Origin: Photobacterium arenosum
GTDB lineage: Bacteria > Pseudomonadota > Gammaproteobacteria > Enterobacterales > Vibrionaceae
Length of the DNA: 64,000 bases
Reading direction: 5' to 3'
Assembly: GCF_014841115.1 (NCBI RefSeq)
Contig: NZ_JACYTP010000003.1
Location: 186,001-250,000 of the forward strand
A model generated the notes under the pieces. The model saw nothing but the letters and a program-made list of their open reading frames with translations, was not told the origin of the DNA and ran no database searches. A program made the translations under genes and the position numbers. Positions 31,039 to 40,872 of the stretch are shown piece by piece (position 1 is the first letter of the stretch; every line of letters starts with the position of its first letter).

Positions 31039-31872
31039 TTACAGCACCACGGTGCGATTGCCGTAAACGAACACCTTGTCTTCTACTACCAGGCTGAGTG
31101 CCTTGCTCAGAACAGATTTTTCGACATCACGTCCTGAACGGGCCATGTCTTCTGCACTGTAGTTATGATCAACCGGAATGACGTTCTGGGTAATGATAGG
31201 GCCTTCATCCAAATCATTGGTGACGAAGTGGGCCGTGGCACCAATGATCTTCACCCCGCGTTCATAGGCTTGCAAGTAAGGTTTCGCGCCAATAAATGCC
31301 GGAAGGAAACTGTGATGAATATTGATAATCCGGTGCGGAAACTGAGCGACAAAACCAGGCGTCAGAATACGCATGTATTTTGCCAGCACCACATAATCGG
31401 GTGAATACTGGTTTACACAGTCAAGTAATTTGGCTTCATGCTCTTCACGGCTTAAACCTTCATGGCAGACATGGTGGAAGGGGATATCAAACTTTTCCAC
31501 CAGGCCAGCCAGTTTGTCGTAGTTACCAACGACAGCTGCAATGTCAATATCCAGTGTGCCGTCATAGGCTTTTACCAGGATATCGCCCAGGCAGTGTGCT
31601 TCTTTGGTCACCATAATCACGACTTTCTTGCGAGCAGAGCTCACCAGACGGCGGTGGCTGCCTTCAGGCAGGGCGCGATCCAGATCGAACAGAAAGGTTT
31701 CATCGTTAAACACCCCTTCCAGCTCAGTACGCATAAAGAACTGCCGATGGCGGTGATCGACAAACTCTTTGTTGTGGATAATGTTGAGCTGGTGTTTGTA
31801 GCAGATGTTGGTGATCTTAGAAATCAATCCCATGGCATCCGGGCAATCGGTGAGCAGGGTTTTCTTTTCCAT
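31039..31872 (-). CDS. purU: Formyltetrahydrofolate deformylase
   Basis: Hydrolyses 10-formyl-THF to formate and THF, supplying formate for purine synthesis and balancing one-carbon pools. 277 residues: N-terminal ACT domain (about 1-80) and formyltransferase-like catalytic domain with INIHHSFLPAFIGAKPY and the Asp of DLDEGPII. The ATG at 31872 follows AAGGA; the longer frame upstream is not in relatives. Confidence 0.95.
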   Translation of the reverse strand: MEKKTLLTDCPDAMGLISKITNICYKHQLNIIHNKEFVDHRHRQFFMRTELEGVFNDETFLFDLDRALPEGSHRRLVSSARKKVVIMVTKEAHCLGDILVKAYDGTLDIDIAAVVGNYDKLAGLVEKFDIPFHHVCHEGLSREEHEAKLLDCVNQYSPDYVVLAKYMRILTPGFVAQFPHRIINIHHSFLPAFIGAKPYLQAYERGVKIIGATAHFVTNDLDEGPIITQNVIPVDHNYSAEDMARSGRDVEKSVLSKALSLVVEDKVFVYGNRTVVL

Positions 31873-32061
31873 GGTGTCCTTATGTTGCGTGCTTATATGT
31901 ATTAGTTGTGTCATTAATTTTTTACATGGCTTTGATTTCGACGTCAAAAGATTTTGTGATCTGACTCAATAATTTTTCCTGGTAACTGCCGCTGGCTGTT
32001 ACGGGGTAATCTTGGCATAATCCCGAAAGATACTGGATAAATAACCAATAGATTGGCCTTC

Positions 32062-34014
32062 ATGATTGCAAAATTCTTTCAACCCGGCGGTGCATTGGAA
32101 AAGGCGATACCTGGCTTTCAGGCACGTCAGCCACAGATTGATATGGCAGAAGCGGTCGGGCGGGCAATTAAACACCAGCAGCAACTGGTGGTAGAAGCGG
32201 GTACAGGCACAGGCAAAACCTTTGCGTATCTGGTGCCGGCGTTGTTCAAGGGCCATAAAACCATTATCAGCACAGGCTCGAAAAACCTGCAGGAACAGCT
32301 TTTCTACCGGGATTTACCTTTGATGACCCAGGCGCTGGGCTATACAGGGAAAGTGGCGTTACTGAAAGGGCGCTCAAATTATCTCTGTCTCGACAGGCTC
32401 AGCCGTCAGATCACCGAAAGCCATGGTGGCTTTGTCGATCAGGGCATGCTGAGCCAGCTGGTGACGATCCGCAGCTGGTCTTCAGCTACCAAAACCGGTG
32501 ATATCAGCGAATGTGATTCCATTGCCGAAGACAGCCCGGTGATTCCGACTATTACTTCAACCAACGACAATTGCCTGGGGCGCGAGTGCCCGTCTTTTGA
32601 AGACTGCTTTGTCGTGAAAGCCAGGCGAAAAGCCATGGATGCGGATGTTGTAGTGGTTAACCACCATTTGTTCATGGCGGATCTGGCCATTAAAGAAACA
32701 GGCTTTGGCGAGCTGATCCCGGAAGCGGATGTGTTTATTTTCGATGAAGCCCATCAGATCCCCGATATTGCCAGCCAGTATTTCGGCCAAAGTCTGTCGA
32801 GCAGACAACTGCAGGAACTGGCGAAAGACATTACTATCGGTTATCGCACTGAAGCACGAGATATGCGTCAGCTGGAAAAAACCGCAGACCGGCTGAGTCA
32901 GGCCGCTGCTGATATGCGATTGGTGATGGGCGAACCCGGCTATCGCGGCAACTGGCGTGAGGCGGTGAACAGCCCGGCCATTCAACGGGAGCTGACGAGG
33001 CTGAATGATGCACTGGATCTGGCACATGACGTGCTCAAACTGGCACTTGGCCGCAGTGAGTTGCTGGACGCCGCATTTGAACGAACCACCTTGCTTAAAG
33101 CCAGACTGACACGCTTGTGTGATACCTCGATCACTGGCTATTCCTACTGGTATGAATGCACCCCCCGCCATTTTACTTTGCATATTACGCCGCTGTCGGT
33201 CGCAGAGAAGTTTCATGAGCAGATAGAAAAGCAAAAAGGCGCCTGGATCTTTACCTCTGCGACACTGGCTGTTGATGAAGATTTCAGCCATTTCAGTCAT
33301 CGCTTAGGGCTGCAGCCTGCGGAGCAGATGTCGCTGACCAGCCCGTTTGATTATCAGCAGCAGGCGTTGCTGTGTGTTCCCCGTTTTTTACCAGAACCCA
33401 ACAGTCACGGACTGGCGGCCAAACTGGTGACTCTGATGGCACCTGTGATTGAGGCCAACCAGGGGCGGTGTTTTTTCCTTTGTACCTCGCACCAGATGGT
33501 ACGGGATCTTGCGGAAGGCTTTCGCGCCTGCCTGGATTTGCCTGTGCTGGTTCAGGGAGAAACCAGTAAGCAAAAACTGCTTTCAGAATATCTGGAATTG
33601 GGAAATGCGCTGCTTATTGCAACAGGTGCGTTCTGGGAAGGTATTGATGTTAGAGGGCAGGCGCTGAGCTGTGTTATTATCGACAAACTTCCCTTTACCG
33701 CGCCGGATGACCCATTATTGAAGGCGCGGATAGAAGATTGTCGTCTGCGCGGCGGGGACCCCTTCGCGCAAGTTCAGATACCGGATGCGGTGATCACCCT
33801 CAAGCAGGGGGTAGGCCGGTTAATCCGTGACCAGCAGGATAAAGGCGTGCTGGTTATCTGCGATAATCGTTTGGTCACGCGCCCTTATGGCGCTGTATTT
33901 TTAAGAAGTCTGCCGCCGATCCCCCGTACGCGGGATGTTGACGGTGTCGGACAATTTCTGTCTGGACTGCACGCCGAGCAGCAAGCAGCCGACAGCCAGC
34001 ATTCAGAGGCTTGA
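32062..34014 (+). CDS. yoaA: ATP-dependent DNA helicase YoaA (XPD/DinG type)
   Basis: Iron-sulfur superfamily 2 helicase; E. coli YoaA works with the clamp-loader chi subunit HolC in replication-fork repair. 650 residues: Walker A EAGTGTGKT (about 53-61), Fe-S cysteine cluster around NDNCLGRECPSFEDCF, DEAH box in IFDEAHQIPD, and the C-terminal helicase motif QGVGRLIRDQQDKGVL. The ATG at 32062 is chosen over an in-frame TTG nine bases upstream. The tsaB ATG follows the stop directly. Confidence 0.94.
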   Translation: MIAKFFQPGGALEKAIPGFQARQPQIDMAEAVGRAIKHQQQLVVEAGTGTGKTFAYLVPALFKGHKTIISTGSKNLQEQLFYRDLPLMTQALGYTGKVALLKGRSNYLCLDRLSRQITESHGGFVDQGMLSQLVTIRSWSSATKTGDISECDSIAEDSPVIPTITSTNDNCLGRECPSFEDCFVVKARRKAMDADVVVVNHHLFMADLAIKETGFGELIPEADVFIFDEAHQIPDIASQYFGQSLSSRQLQELAKDITIGYRTEARDMRQLEKTADRLSQAAADMRLVMGEPGYRGNWREAVNSPAIQRELTRLNDALDLAHDVLKLALGRSELLDAAFERTTLLKARLTRLCDTSITGYSYWYECTPRHFTLHITPLSVAEKFHEQIEKQKGAWIFTSATLAVDEDFSHFSHRLGLQPAEQMSLTSPFDYQQQALLCVPRFLPEPNSHGLAAKLVTLMAPVIEANQGRCFFLCTSHQMVRDLAEGFRACLDLPVLVQGETSKQKLLSEYLELGNALLIATGAFWEGIDVRGQALSCVIIDKLPFTAPDDPLLKARIEDCRLRGGDPFAQVQIPDAVITLKQGVGRLIRDQQDKGVLVICDNRLVTRPYGAVFLRSLPPIPRTRDVDGVGQFLSGLHAEQQAADSQHSEA

Positions 34015-34719
34015 ATGAGCAGTAAGATTTTAGCGGTTGATACCGCGACTGAAAATTGTTCTGTTGCGCTTTTAGTGGGCAGTGAAGTGATTGCGCGTTG
34101 CGAATTTGCGCCGCGTGAACATACTACCAAAATTTTGCCTATGGTTGATGAAGTCCTCGCCGAAGCGGATTTGCGTTTAACCCAGTTAGATGCGCTGGCG
34201 TTCGGTCGTGGCCCGGGGAGTTTCACCGGTGTGCGGATTGGCATAGGTATCGCTCAGGGACTGGCATTTGGTGCCGATTTGCCTATGGTTGGTGTGTCGA
34301 CACTGGCAGCAATGTCTCAGGGAAGCTACCGTTTACATCAGGCTTGCCATACCCTGGCTGCTATCGATGCGCGGATGGGCGAAATTTACTGGGGGCAATA
34401 TCAGCGTCAGCAAGATGGTGACTGGCATGTGCTCGGTGAAGAAGCCGTATTGCGTCCAGAACGGGTAGAGCAGCGATTGATCTCTGTACAGGATACCCGC
34501 TGGTTTACCGCAGGTACTGGCTGGCAAACCTATCAGGAACAATTACAGGCTTTGACTGTCGAAAAGCAGGCCGGCACAGTGCTTTACCCTGAAGCCCAGG
34601 ATATGGCATGGCTGGCTCAATTTGCTCTGCAGCGTGGTGAAGCCGTAGACGCTGAACATGCCAGCCCTGTCTATCTGCGTGATGAAGTAACGTGGAAAAA
34701 ATTGCCCGGCCGTGAATAA
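34015..34719 (+). CDS. tsaB: tRNA t6A37 synthesis protein TsaB
   Basis: Partner of TsaD and TsaE in making N6-threonylcarbamoyladenosine at A37 of ANN-decoding tRNAs. 234 residues, ASKHA fold: [30 protein letters not shown] and [14 protein letters not shown]. No zinc-site residues, as expected of TsaB. Starts immediately after yoaA. Confidence 0.95.
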   Translation: MSSKILAVDTATENCSVALLVGSEVIARCEFAPREHTTKILPMVDEVLAEADLRLTQLDALAFGRGPGSFTGVRIGIGIAQGLAFGADLPMVGVSTLAAMSQGSYRLHQACHTLAAIDARMGEIYWGQYQRQQDGDWHVLGEEAVLRPERVEQRLISVQDTRWFTAGTGWQTYQEQLQALTVEKQAGTVLYPEAQDMAWLAQFALQRGEAVDAEHASPVYLRDEVTWKKLPGRE

Positions 34720-34754
34720 TGCGTATTCACAGCTAACAAGACACACAGGTCAAT

Positions 34755-35051
34755 ATGGTCAACATACCTCGTTTACCGACAGCAACGCAGGCGCCGCAAC
34801 GGCCGAAGCGAACCGATAAACAGCGAAAGGCTGAGCAGACAGCTGCGCCTGTTTCTCAGCCGACTGTGGTTGCTAAAGCGGTGGCGGAAACGATCAAGGA
34901 TCCGGCTTTTATTGAAGAGGTTCAGGCCAGAGTGCAGTACGACAGCCCGCAGGGGAAAAATAAGCAGGCATTGTCGGCTTATCTCGATGTGCTGCATCAG
35001 GCTAAAAGGGAAGAATACTCTCATTTGTTAGGCGTGGATTTCTACGTTTGA
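34755..35051 (+). CDS. Small basic N-tail protein, unknown function
   Basis: 98 residues, not recognised. The first half is Pro/Gln/Lys/Arg-rich and probably disordered; the second half (about 50-98) looks helical with DPAFIEEVQARV and SAYLDVLHQAKREEYSHLLGVDFYV. No signal peptide or membrane segment. An AGG eight bases before the ATG is a fair ribosome site. Placed between tsaB and yeaY, adjacent in E. coli, so an extra gene in this block. Confidence 0.7.
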   Translation: MVNIPRLPTATQAPQRPKRTDKQRKAEQTAAPVSQPTVVAKAVAETIKDPAFIEEVQARVQYDSPQGKNKQALSAYLDVLHQAKREEYSHLLGVDFYV

Positions 35052-35107
35052 GCTTCGATGCCGGCAGAGCATCAGACGCGAATTTCTTTTTTAACAAGGA
35101 TCCTGTG

Positions 35108-35659
35108 GTGAAAAAATCTATATTGGCATTTGCCTTGATGGTATTGAGTGGTTGCAGTCAACTGCCAGACAGTCTGCAAACATCGACCGAAACACCAGTA
35201 ACCGACTTAACCCAAGTGATTGAAGACCCTCAGGGTGTACAGGGTAAAGAGGTGCGCCTGGGAGGCGTGATTGCCTCAGTGGTCAATGAAGCGTCACGTA
35301 CGCGGCTGGAAATAGCCAGCTTGCCTATAGATGAATCAGGCAAGCCTGAATTGAAAGCGTCGCCTCAGGGGCGATTTATTGCTTATGTTGATGGTTTTGC
35401 CGACCCTATCGAATACGCTCAGGGTAAACTGGTGACCGTTGCCGGTCAGCTGCGTGGCAGCGAGGTGGGTAAGATTGGTGATTTCGATTACACCTATCCT
35501 GTGGTGTTTGCTAAAGGCCAGCAGATCTGGCAAATCAAAGAGCAGATCCGTGTTGATGATGTGAGTGCCTACTACCGCTGCCTTGGTATCCGCTGTCAGT
35601 ATATCCACTATGGTTTACGGCCAGATAATCTGGATGTCCAGTACCGCGTTACTCCTTAG
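35108..35659 (+). CDS. yeaY: Slp/YeaY-family outer membrane lipoprotein
   Basis: 183 residues. N-terminal lipoprotein signal with lipobox LSGC (Cys about residue 16). The Slp domain follows (GVQGKEVRLGGVI, TRLEIASLPID, GKLVTVAGQLRG). Function of the family is unclear, associated with starvation and acid stress in E. coli. GTG at 35108 (or the adjacent one at 35105) chosen because the lipoprotein signal starts there and AAGGA lies upstream. Block order yoaA-tsaB-yeaY-fadD matches E. coli. Confidence 0.9.
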   Translation: MKKSILAFALMVLSGCSQLPDSLQTSTETPVTDLTQVIEDPQGVQGKEVRLGGVIASVVNEASRTRLEIASLPIDESGKPELKASPQGRFIAYVDGFADPIEYAQGKLVTVAGQLRGSEVGKIGDFDYTYPVVFAKGQQIWQIKEQIRVDDVSAYYRCLGIRCQYIHYGLRPDNLDVQYRVTP

Positions 35660-35696
35660 TTACGACGACCTGCCTGATTGAACAGCGAAACTGACT

Positions 35697-36614
35697 ATGA
35701 TGTACGAAAGCCGATTACCGCTTGCTGACACTGAGCTGGCGGTAATCACGTCTTTTTCTCCTTGCCGGGAAAGTATACAGCGAGGCAAGCTCATTCCGAT
35801 AAGCGATGCCGAAAGGCGTCGTCCTACGCTCTTGTTTCTGCACGGCTGGCACGATAACGCTGCCAGCTTTGCTGTGCTGTTTGAGCCACTGGCCGTGAGG
35901 TTCAATCTGGTTGCTGTCGACTGGCCCGGGCATGGTCTGTCTGCACATCGCCAGACAGATAATTATTATTATTTCATGGACTATGTCGACGATCTGGCTC
36001 AGATCATACAGTCTCTGTCATCTCAAAACCTTATGTTGGTTGGCCATTCTTTGGGGGCGCTGGTTGCGGCAGCCTATGCTGGGGCCTTTCCCGAATCGGT
36101 CACTGGACTGGTGCTGATCGAAGGGCTTGCGCCACTCCATGAAAGCGCTGAACGGGTGCCTGAAAGGCTGCGTCAGGGCATTGAAAGCCGGATGCGGCGC
36201 AGGCAGCGTCAGTCTGCAGAATTTAAACTGGATTCGTTTCAGGCCGCATTATCTGTTCGTTGTCGGGTAAACAGACTGACACCCGATCAGCTCAGGCCGC
36301 TGGTTCAGCGAGCGACCTATACCGACGGCAAACACTGGTACTGGCGTCATGACGATAAATTGCGTTGCGATTCGTTGTTCAGGATGACAAAGGAACAGGT
36401 TAAGGCGCTGATGCGGCAAATTGAGTGTCCGGTATTGTCAGTGATCGGTGATAAAGGCTTTTCCTATCTGAAAGAACCGGATGCTGGCTTGTCATGGCTG
36501 AGACAGGCCGGGCAAATAGTGGTACCCGGTGGTCATCACTGTCATCTTGATAGCCCTCAGCTTGTTTGTGAGCAGATTTTGCTGCTCAGTTCAAAAATCA
36601 ATAAGCTGGTCTAA
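35697..36614 (+). CDS. Alpha/beta hydrolase
   Basis: 305 residues, alpha/beta hydrolase fold: oxyanion region FLHGWHDNA, nucleophile elbow GHSLGAL (Ser about 122), and C-terminal His in VPGGHHCHLD. No signal peptide. Substrate unknown; because it is directly upstream of fadD and its last codons overlap a FadR-like site, an ester or acyl-CoA-related substrate is possible but not shown. Confidence 0.87.
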   Translation: MMYESRLPLADTELAVITSFSPCRESIQRGKLIPISDAERRRPTLLFLHGWHDNAASFAVLFEPLAVRFNLVAVDWPGHGLSAHRQTDNYYYFMDYVDDLAQIIQSLSSQNLMLVGHSLGALVAAAYAGAFPESVTGLVLIEGLAPLHESAERVPERLRQGIESRMRRRQRQSAEFKLDSFQAALSVRCRVNRLTPDQLRPLVQRATYTDGKHWYWRHDDKLRCDSLFRMTKEQVKALMRQIECPVLSVIGDKGFSYLKEPDAGLSWLRQAGQIVVPGGHHCHLDSPQLVCEQILLLSSKINKLV

Positions 36615-36620
36615 TCAGTT
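36604..36620. promoter_or_regulatory. FadR-like operator upstream of fadD
   Basis: AGCTGGTCTAATCAGTT matches the E. coli FadR consensus AACTGGTCNGACCNGTT at most positions, keeps the CTGGTC half intact, and lies about 110 bases before fadD. FadR represses fadD in the absence of long-chain acyl-CoA in related bacteria. Confidence 0.6.
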
Positions 36621-36730
36621 GTGTTAATTCAATGTTAATTGTGCTGTAATGCTTGTATAGAACAAGTGTTTGAATGTCCCGCTACAGCCATTTTTGGCGC
36701 TTTAAGCCCTAATAAATATAAGGAGAGTGC

Positions 36731-38431
36731 ATGGTGGATAAGGTTTGGCTTAACCGCTATCCGGATGATGTACCGGCTGAAATCAACCCTGATACTTACT
36801 CGTCATTGGTTGAACTGTTTGAACAGTCCGTCCAGAAATATTCCGATCAAACGGCCTATATCAATATGGGTCAGGTGATGACTTTCAGAAAGCTGGAAGA
36901 ACGCAGTCGTGCATTTGCGGCTTATCTGCAAAATGACCTGAAGCTCGAAAAGGGTGATCGGGTGGCTGTCATGATGCCAAACCTGCTTCAGTATCCTATC
37001 GCGCTGTTCGGTATTCTCCGTGCGGGTTGTGTGGTGGTTAATGTTAACCCACTATACACACCTCGTGAACTGGAGCATCAACTGAATGACTCTGGTGCAA
37101 AAGCCATTGTGATTGTGTCGAACTTCGCTCATACGCTGGAGAAAATTGTCGAAAAAACCAGTGTTGAGCATGTCATTTTAACCAGTCTTGGGGATCAACT
37201 TTCCCGGCCCAAAGGCACTCTGGTTAATTTTGTGGTGAAGCACATTAAAAAGATGGTCCCTAAATACCACCTGCCGCATGCCACCTCGCTGAATCATGCG
37301 CTGAAGCGCGGGCGCAGAATGCAATACGTGAAGCCTTTCATTTCAGGAGAGGACATCGCTTTTCTGCAATACACCGGAGGGACTACCGGCGTAGCGAAAG
37401 GCGCAGTGCTGACGCACAGAAATATGATTGCCAATGTGCTGCAGGCTAAAGCAGCCTACGGACCCATTTTGCATGATGGTCGTGAGCAGGTGGTTACAGC
37501 GCTTCCGCTATATCACGTTTTTGCCCTTACTGTGAACTGTCTGCTGTTCATTGAAATGGGCGGCCAGAACCTGCTGATTACCAATCCCAGGGATATACCA
37601 GCTTTCGTCAAAGAGCTGAAGCGTTATCCGTTCACTGCGCTGACCGGTGTAAACACACTGTTCAATGCGCTGCTCAATAATGAAGATTTTCTTGAACTGG
37701 ACTTCAGCCGTCTGCATCTGTCTGTAGGTGGTGGTATGGCTGTACAGCGTGCCGTTGCGGAGAAATGGTTAGCAACCACAAAGAACTATTTGCTGGAAGG
37801 GTATGGCCTGACTGAGTGTTCGCCGCTGGTGGCCGCTTATCCGCATAACCTGACTGAGTACAATGGTTCGATTGGCCTGCCTGTGTCTTCGACAGATATT
37901 CGTATTGTGGATGAAGAGGGTAACGTTCTGGCCATGGATCAAACCGGCGAACTGCAGGTCAATGGCCCTCAGGTGATGAAAGGCTACTGGCAGCGCCCTG
38001 AAGCAACGCGTGAGGTGCTGACAGAAGATGGCTGGTTATCGACAGGCGATGTTGTGCGCTTTGACGAAGACGGCTTCTTACATATCGTTGACCGTAAGAA
38101 AGATATGATCCTGGTCTCTGGCTTCAATGTGTATCCCAATGAAGTTGAAGATGTTGTCGCTTTGCACAGTAAAGTGCTGGAAGTGGCGGCAATCGGTCAG
38201 CCGGATGAAGCTTCGGGCGAGGTGGTGAAGATTTGTGTTGTGAAACGCGATTCCAGCTTGACCCGCGAAGAGTTGTTGTCGCATTGCCGTCAATACTTGA
38301 CCGGTTATAAAGTGCCTAAAGTGGTGGAGTTCAGAGATGAATTACCGAAAACCAATGTCGGTAAAATTCTGCGCCGTGCACTGCGTGAAGAGTCAGAGAA
38401 GGTAGCGCAAAAAGAGACAGCGCAAGCATAA
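36731..38431 (+). CDS. fadD: Long-chain fatty acid-CoA ligase
   Basis: Activates imported long-chain fatty acids to acyl-CoA at the inner membrane for beta-oxidation. 566 residues. AMP-binding motif [12 protein letters not shown] (about 213-224), YGLTE, the FACS signature from GWLSTGDV to [13 protein letters not shown], and the C-terminal catalytic Lys in [14 protein letters not shown] precedes the ATG. Probably controlled by the FadR-like site upstream. Confidence 0.97.
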   Translation: MVDKVWLNRYPDDVPAEINPDTYSSLVELFEQSVQKYSDQTAYINMGQVMTFRKLEERSRAFAAYLQNDLKLEKGDRVAVMMPNLLQYPIALFGILRAGCVVVNVNPLYTPRELEHQLNDSGAKAIVIVSNFAHTLEKIVEKTSVEHVILTSLGDQLSRPKGTLVNFVVKHIKKMVPKYHLPHATSLNHALKRGRRMQYVKPFISGEDIAFLQYTGGTTGVAKGAVLTHRNMIANVLQAKAAYGPILHDGREQVVTALPLYHVFALTVNCLLFIEMGGQNLLITNPRDIPAFVKELKRYPFTALTGVNTLFNALLNNEDFLELDFSRLHLSVGGGMAVQRAVAEKWLATTKNYLLEGYGLTECSPLVAAYPHNLTEYNGSIGLPVSSTDIRIVDEEGNVLAMDQTGELQVNGPQVMKGYWQRPEATREVLTEDGWLSTGDVVRFDEDGFLHIVDRKKDMILVSGFNVYPNEVEDVVALHSKVLEVAAIGQPDEASGEVVKICVVKRDSSLTREELLSHCRQYLTGYKVPKVVEFRDELPKTNVGKILRRALREESEKVAQKETAQA

Positions 38432-38465
38432 TCCTGAATTTTAGGATAAACTTGTTCCAGGTTCA

Positions 38466-38495
38466 GTGCCGGCTTACATAGCCGGCACTTTGTTT
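38466..38495 (+). terminator. Rho-independent terminator after fadD
   Basis: GTGCCGGC (38466-38473) pairs with GCCGGCAC (38481-38488), followed by TTTGTTTT. Confidence 0.8.
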
Positions 38496-38585
38496 TATGC
38501 CAGCAGCCAGTATTCATCTGAGAATGGCGTTAGAACACAGAGAAAACAGGCTGGTATCTGCTTGTTATGTTGAAAAAGGTGAGTT

Positions 38586-39707
38586 TTGAAATTTGAGATT
38601 ATAACCACGAATGACAGACTGGCTGAGGTTTGCCAGCAGGCAAGTCAACAACAGGCGGTAATGTTGGATACCGAATTTGTTCGTACACGGACCCTGTTTG
38701 CTCAGTTGGGGCTGATCCAGCTTTATGACGGCGAACTTCTGTCTTTGATTGATCCTCTCAAGCTGACTGATATGTCGCCGTTATGGGCGTTAATGCAAAA
38801 TCCTGATGTTGTGAAAGTGCTGCATGCCTGTGGTGAAGATCTGGAGGTGTTCCAGTCTGTTGCTGGCTGCATGCCCGCGCCTATGCTGGATACTCAGATC
38901 ATGGCGGCCTTTATCGGCCACGGCTTGTCGACGGGATTTGGTGCCTTAGTGCAGGAATATCTGGGCGTTGAGTTGGAAAAAGGGGAAGCCAGAACGAATT
39001 GGCTTGCTCGTCCTCTGAGTGACAAGCAACTTGATTATGCCGCCGCAGATGTTTTTTATCTGTTGCCTTTGTATCAGCAGCTTTTGGCAAAAGTGGAAGC
39101 GAAAGGGTGGATGGATGCCCTGCGTCAGGAATGCGAAACCATGCTGGTAAAGCGCAGCCGTGTTCCCGACCCGGAGCAAGTTTACACAGACATAAAGAAT
39201 GCCTGGCAGCTATCCCCTAATCAATTGGCTATCTTACAGAAGCTGGCTTCCTGGCGTCTTCGGGAAGCGAGAAAGCGCGATCTGGCACTTAACTTTGTGC
39301 TCAAAGAGCTGCATCTTTGGAAAATTGCTCGCTATGAAATCACCTCAAAAGCGGTTATGGCTCAGGAAGGTTTTGATGAGCGTGAGATTCAAAGACATGG
39401 TAATCGTTTGATTTCCATTGTGAAAGACGTTGAAAAAATGAGCCAGTTGGATTATCCGCAGCCATTGTTTCGTTTGATGGAAATGCCCGGCTATAAACAA
39501 ATGGTTAAACGCATCAAAGATGAAGTAAATGCCGTGGCCAAAGAAACAGGGCTGGCGACGGAGTTTCTTGCCTCGAAGAAGCAAATTAATCAGTTGCTGA
39601 GTTGGGCATGGAAGAAGGGCTGCCCTGAAGATCAGTTGCCTGAAATGTTGTCTGGCTGGCGAAGAGCGCTTTTTGCTCACCGGGTGTTGCCTTTGGTTCA
39701 GGCTTAA
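38586..39707 (+). CDS. rnd: Ribonuclease D
   Basis: 3'-5' exoribonuclease in tRNA 3' maturation. 373 residues: DEDD exonuclease domain (DTEFVRTRT, HACGEDLEVF, DTQIMAAF, YAAADVFYL) then HRDC domain(s) from about 215. Initiation is at TTG (38586) behind AAAAAGGTGAG; no ATG fits. E. coli rnd also starts at UUG, so the rare start is conserved. Confidence 0.95.
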   Translation: MKFEIITTNDRLAEVCQQASQQQAVMLDTEFVRTRTLFAQLGLIQLYDGELLSLIDPLKLTDMSPLWALMQNPDVVKVLHACGEDLEVFQSVAGCMPAPMLDTQIMAAFIGHGLSTGFGALVQEYLGVELEKGEARTNWLARPLSDKQLDYAAADVFYLLPLYQQLLAKVEAKGWMDALRQECETMLVKRSRVPDPEQVYTDIKNAWQLSPNQLAILQKLASWRLREARKRDLALNFVLKELHLWKIARYEITSKAVMAQEGFDEREIQRHGNRLISIVKDVEKMSQLDYPQPLFRLMEMPGYKQMVKRIKDEVNAVAKETGLATEFLASKKQINQLLSWAWKKGCPEDQLPEMLSGWRRALFAHRVLPLVQA

Positions 39708-39740
39708 AGCTTGTACGGTAACAAACCAAGTTAACACCTG

Positions 39741-39773
39741 AAAAAAATCCCCGGCGAACCGGGGATTTTTTTA
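39741..39773. terminator. Bidirectional terminator rnd/minE
   Basis: ATCCCCGG and CCGGGGAT (39748-39765) flanked by A7 and T7 serve both the plus-strand rnd and the minus-strand min operon. Confidence 0.92.
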
Positions 39774-40031
39774 TTTTTCATCGGGCAGGGTGACATTGAG
39801 TTCCAGTACCGACAGGTCTTCTTCTTTCTGATCGAGGTGTACCGTGACATGCTCAGGTGAGACATCAACGTAACGGCGGATAACCTCAAGAATATCCTGT
39901 TTGAGCTGGGGCAGATAACTCGGATTACCCATACTCGCGGAGCGACGTTCAGCAACAATGATCTGCAGCCTTTCTTTCGCCACACTCGCGGTCGACTGTT
40001 TTTTGGGGCGGAAGAACTCTAGCAAAGCCAT
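39771..40031 (-). CDS. minE: Cell division topological specificity factor MinE
   Basis: Drives Min oscillation by stimulating MinD ATPase. 86 residues: N-terminal membrane-binding MALLEFF, MinD-contact helix [13 protein letters not shown]-terminal topological domain to [11 protein letters not shown]. Starts at the ATG at 40031, seven bases after the minD stop. Confidence 0.97.
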   Translation of the reverse strand: MALLEFFRPKKQSTASVAKERLQIIVAERRSASMGNPSYLPQLKQDILEVIRRYVDVSPEHVTVHLDQKEEDLSVLELNVTLPDEK

Positions 40032-40038
40032 AGTGTGG

Positions 40039-40851
40039 TTAGCCTCCAAATATGCGTTTCAGGAAGCCTTTTTTCTCTTCCTCTAAGAATCGGAACGGGC
40101 GATCTTCACCCAGTAAGCGTGCAACTGTGTCCTGGTATGCCTGACCTGCATCTGAATCGGCGTCCAGGATAACGGGTTCACCTTTGTTAGATGCATTCAG
40201 AACAGACTGGCTCTCAGGTATGACGCCTAGCAGTGGAATGTGCAGAATTTCTTCAACATCCGCGACGCTGAGCATATCGCCATGAACCACACGCGAAGGA
40301 TTATAACGAGTCAGCAATAAATGTTGCTTAACCGGTGATTCACTGTTTTCGGCTCGACGGGATTTAGAGTCGAGAATACCAAGGATACGGTCTGAATCGC
40401 GCACAGAGGCCACTTCAGGGTTGGTAGTGACTATCGCCTCATCTGCAAAATATAAGGCCATCAGCGCGCCTGTCTCTATGCCTGCCGGTGAGTCACAGAT
40501 GATAAAGTCGAAACCCAGTGCATCTAATTCAGACAAGACTTTTTCGACACCTTCTTTACTTAGGGCATCTTTGTCACGGGTTTGTGAAGCCGGCAAGACG
40601 AACAGGTTGTCTACACGCTTGTCTTTAATCAGCGCCTGATTAAGTTTTGCCTCGCCATTGATAACATTGACGAAATCATAAACAACGCGGCGTTCACAGC
40701 CCATAATCAGGTCCAGATTCCGCAGGCCGATATCAAAATCAATGACGGCCGTTTTTTTACCTTTTAAGGCCAGGCCGGACGCAATGGCCGCACTGGAGGT
40801 CGTTTTACCTACCCCACCTTTACCTGAGGTCACCACGATAATTCGTGCCAT
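40039..40851 (-). CDS. minD: Septum-site determining ATPase MinD
   Basis: Membrane-associated ATPase that recruits MinC. 270 residues; deviant Walker [10 protein letters not shown] (10-18), [10 protein letters not shown], and the C-terminal amphipathic membrane-targeting helix around [13 protein letters not shown]. Second gene of minCDE. Confidence 0.98.
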   Translation of the reverse strand: MARIIVVTSGKGGVGKTTSSAAIASGLALKGKKTAVIDFDIGLRNLDLIMGCERRVVYDFVNVINGEAKLNQALIKDKRVDNLFVLPASQTRDKDALSKEGVEKVLSELDALGFDFIICDSPAGIETGALMALYFADEAIVTTNPEVASVRDSDRILGILDSKSRRAENSESPVKQHLLLTRYNPSRVVHGDMLSVADVEEILHIPLLGVIPESQSVLNASNKGEPVILDADSDAGQAYQDTVARLLGEDRPFRFLEEEKKGFLKRIFGG

Positions 40852-40872
40852 CTGTATTATTCCTTTTCAAAG

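Noticed and set aside
32557-33300. 247-codon minus-strand frame inside yoaA
   Set aside because: Shadow of a well-conserved helicase; no ribosome site or family resemblance.
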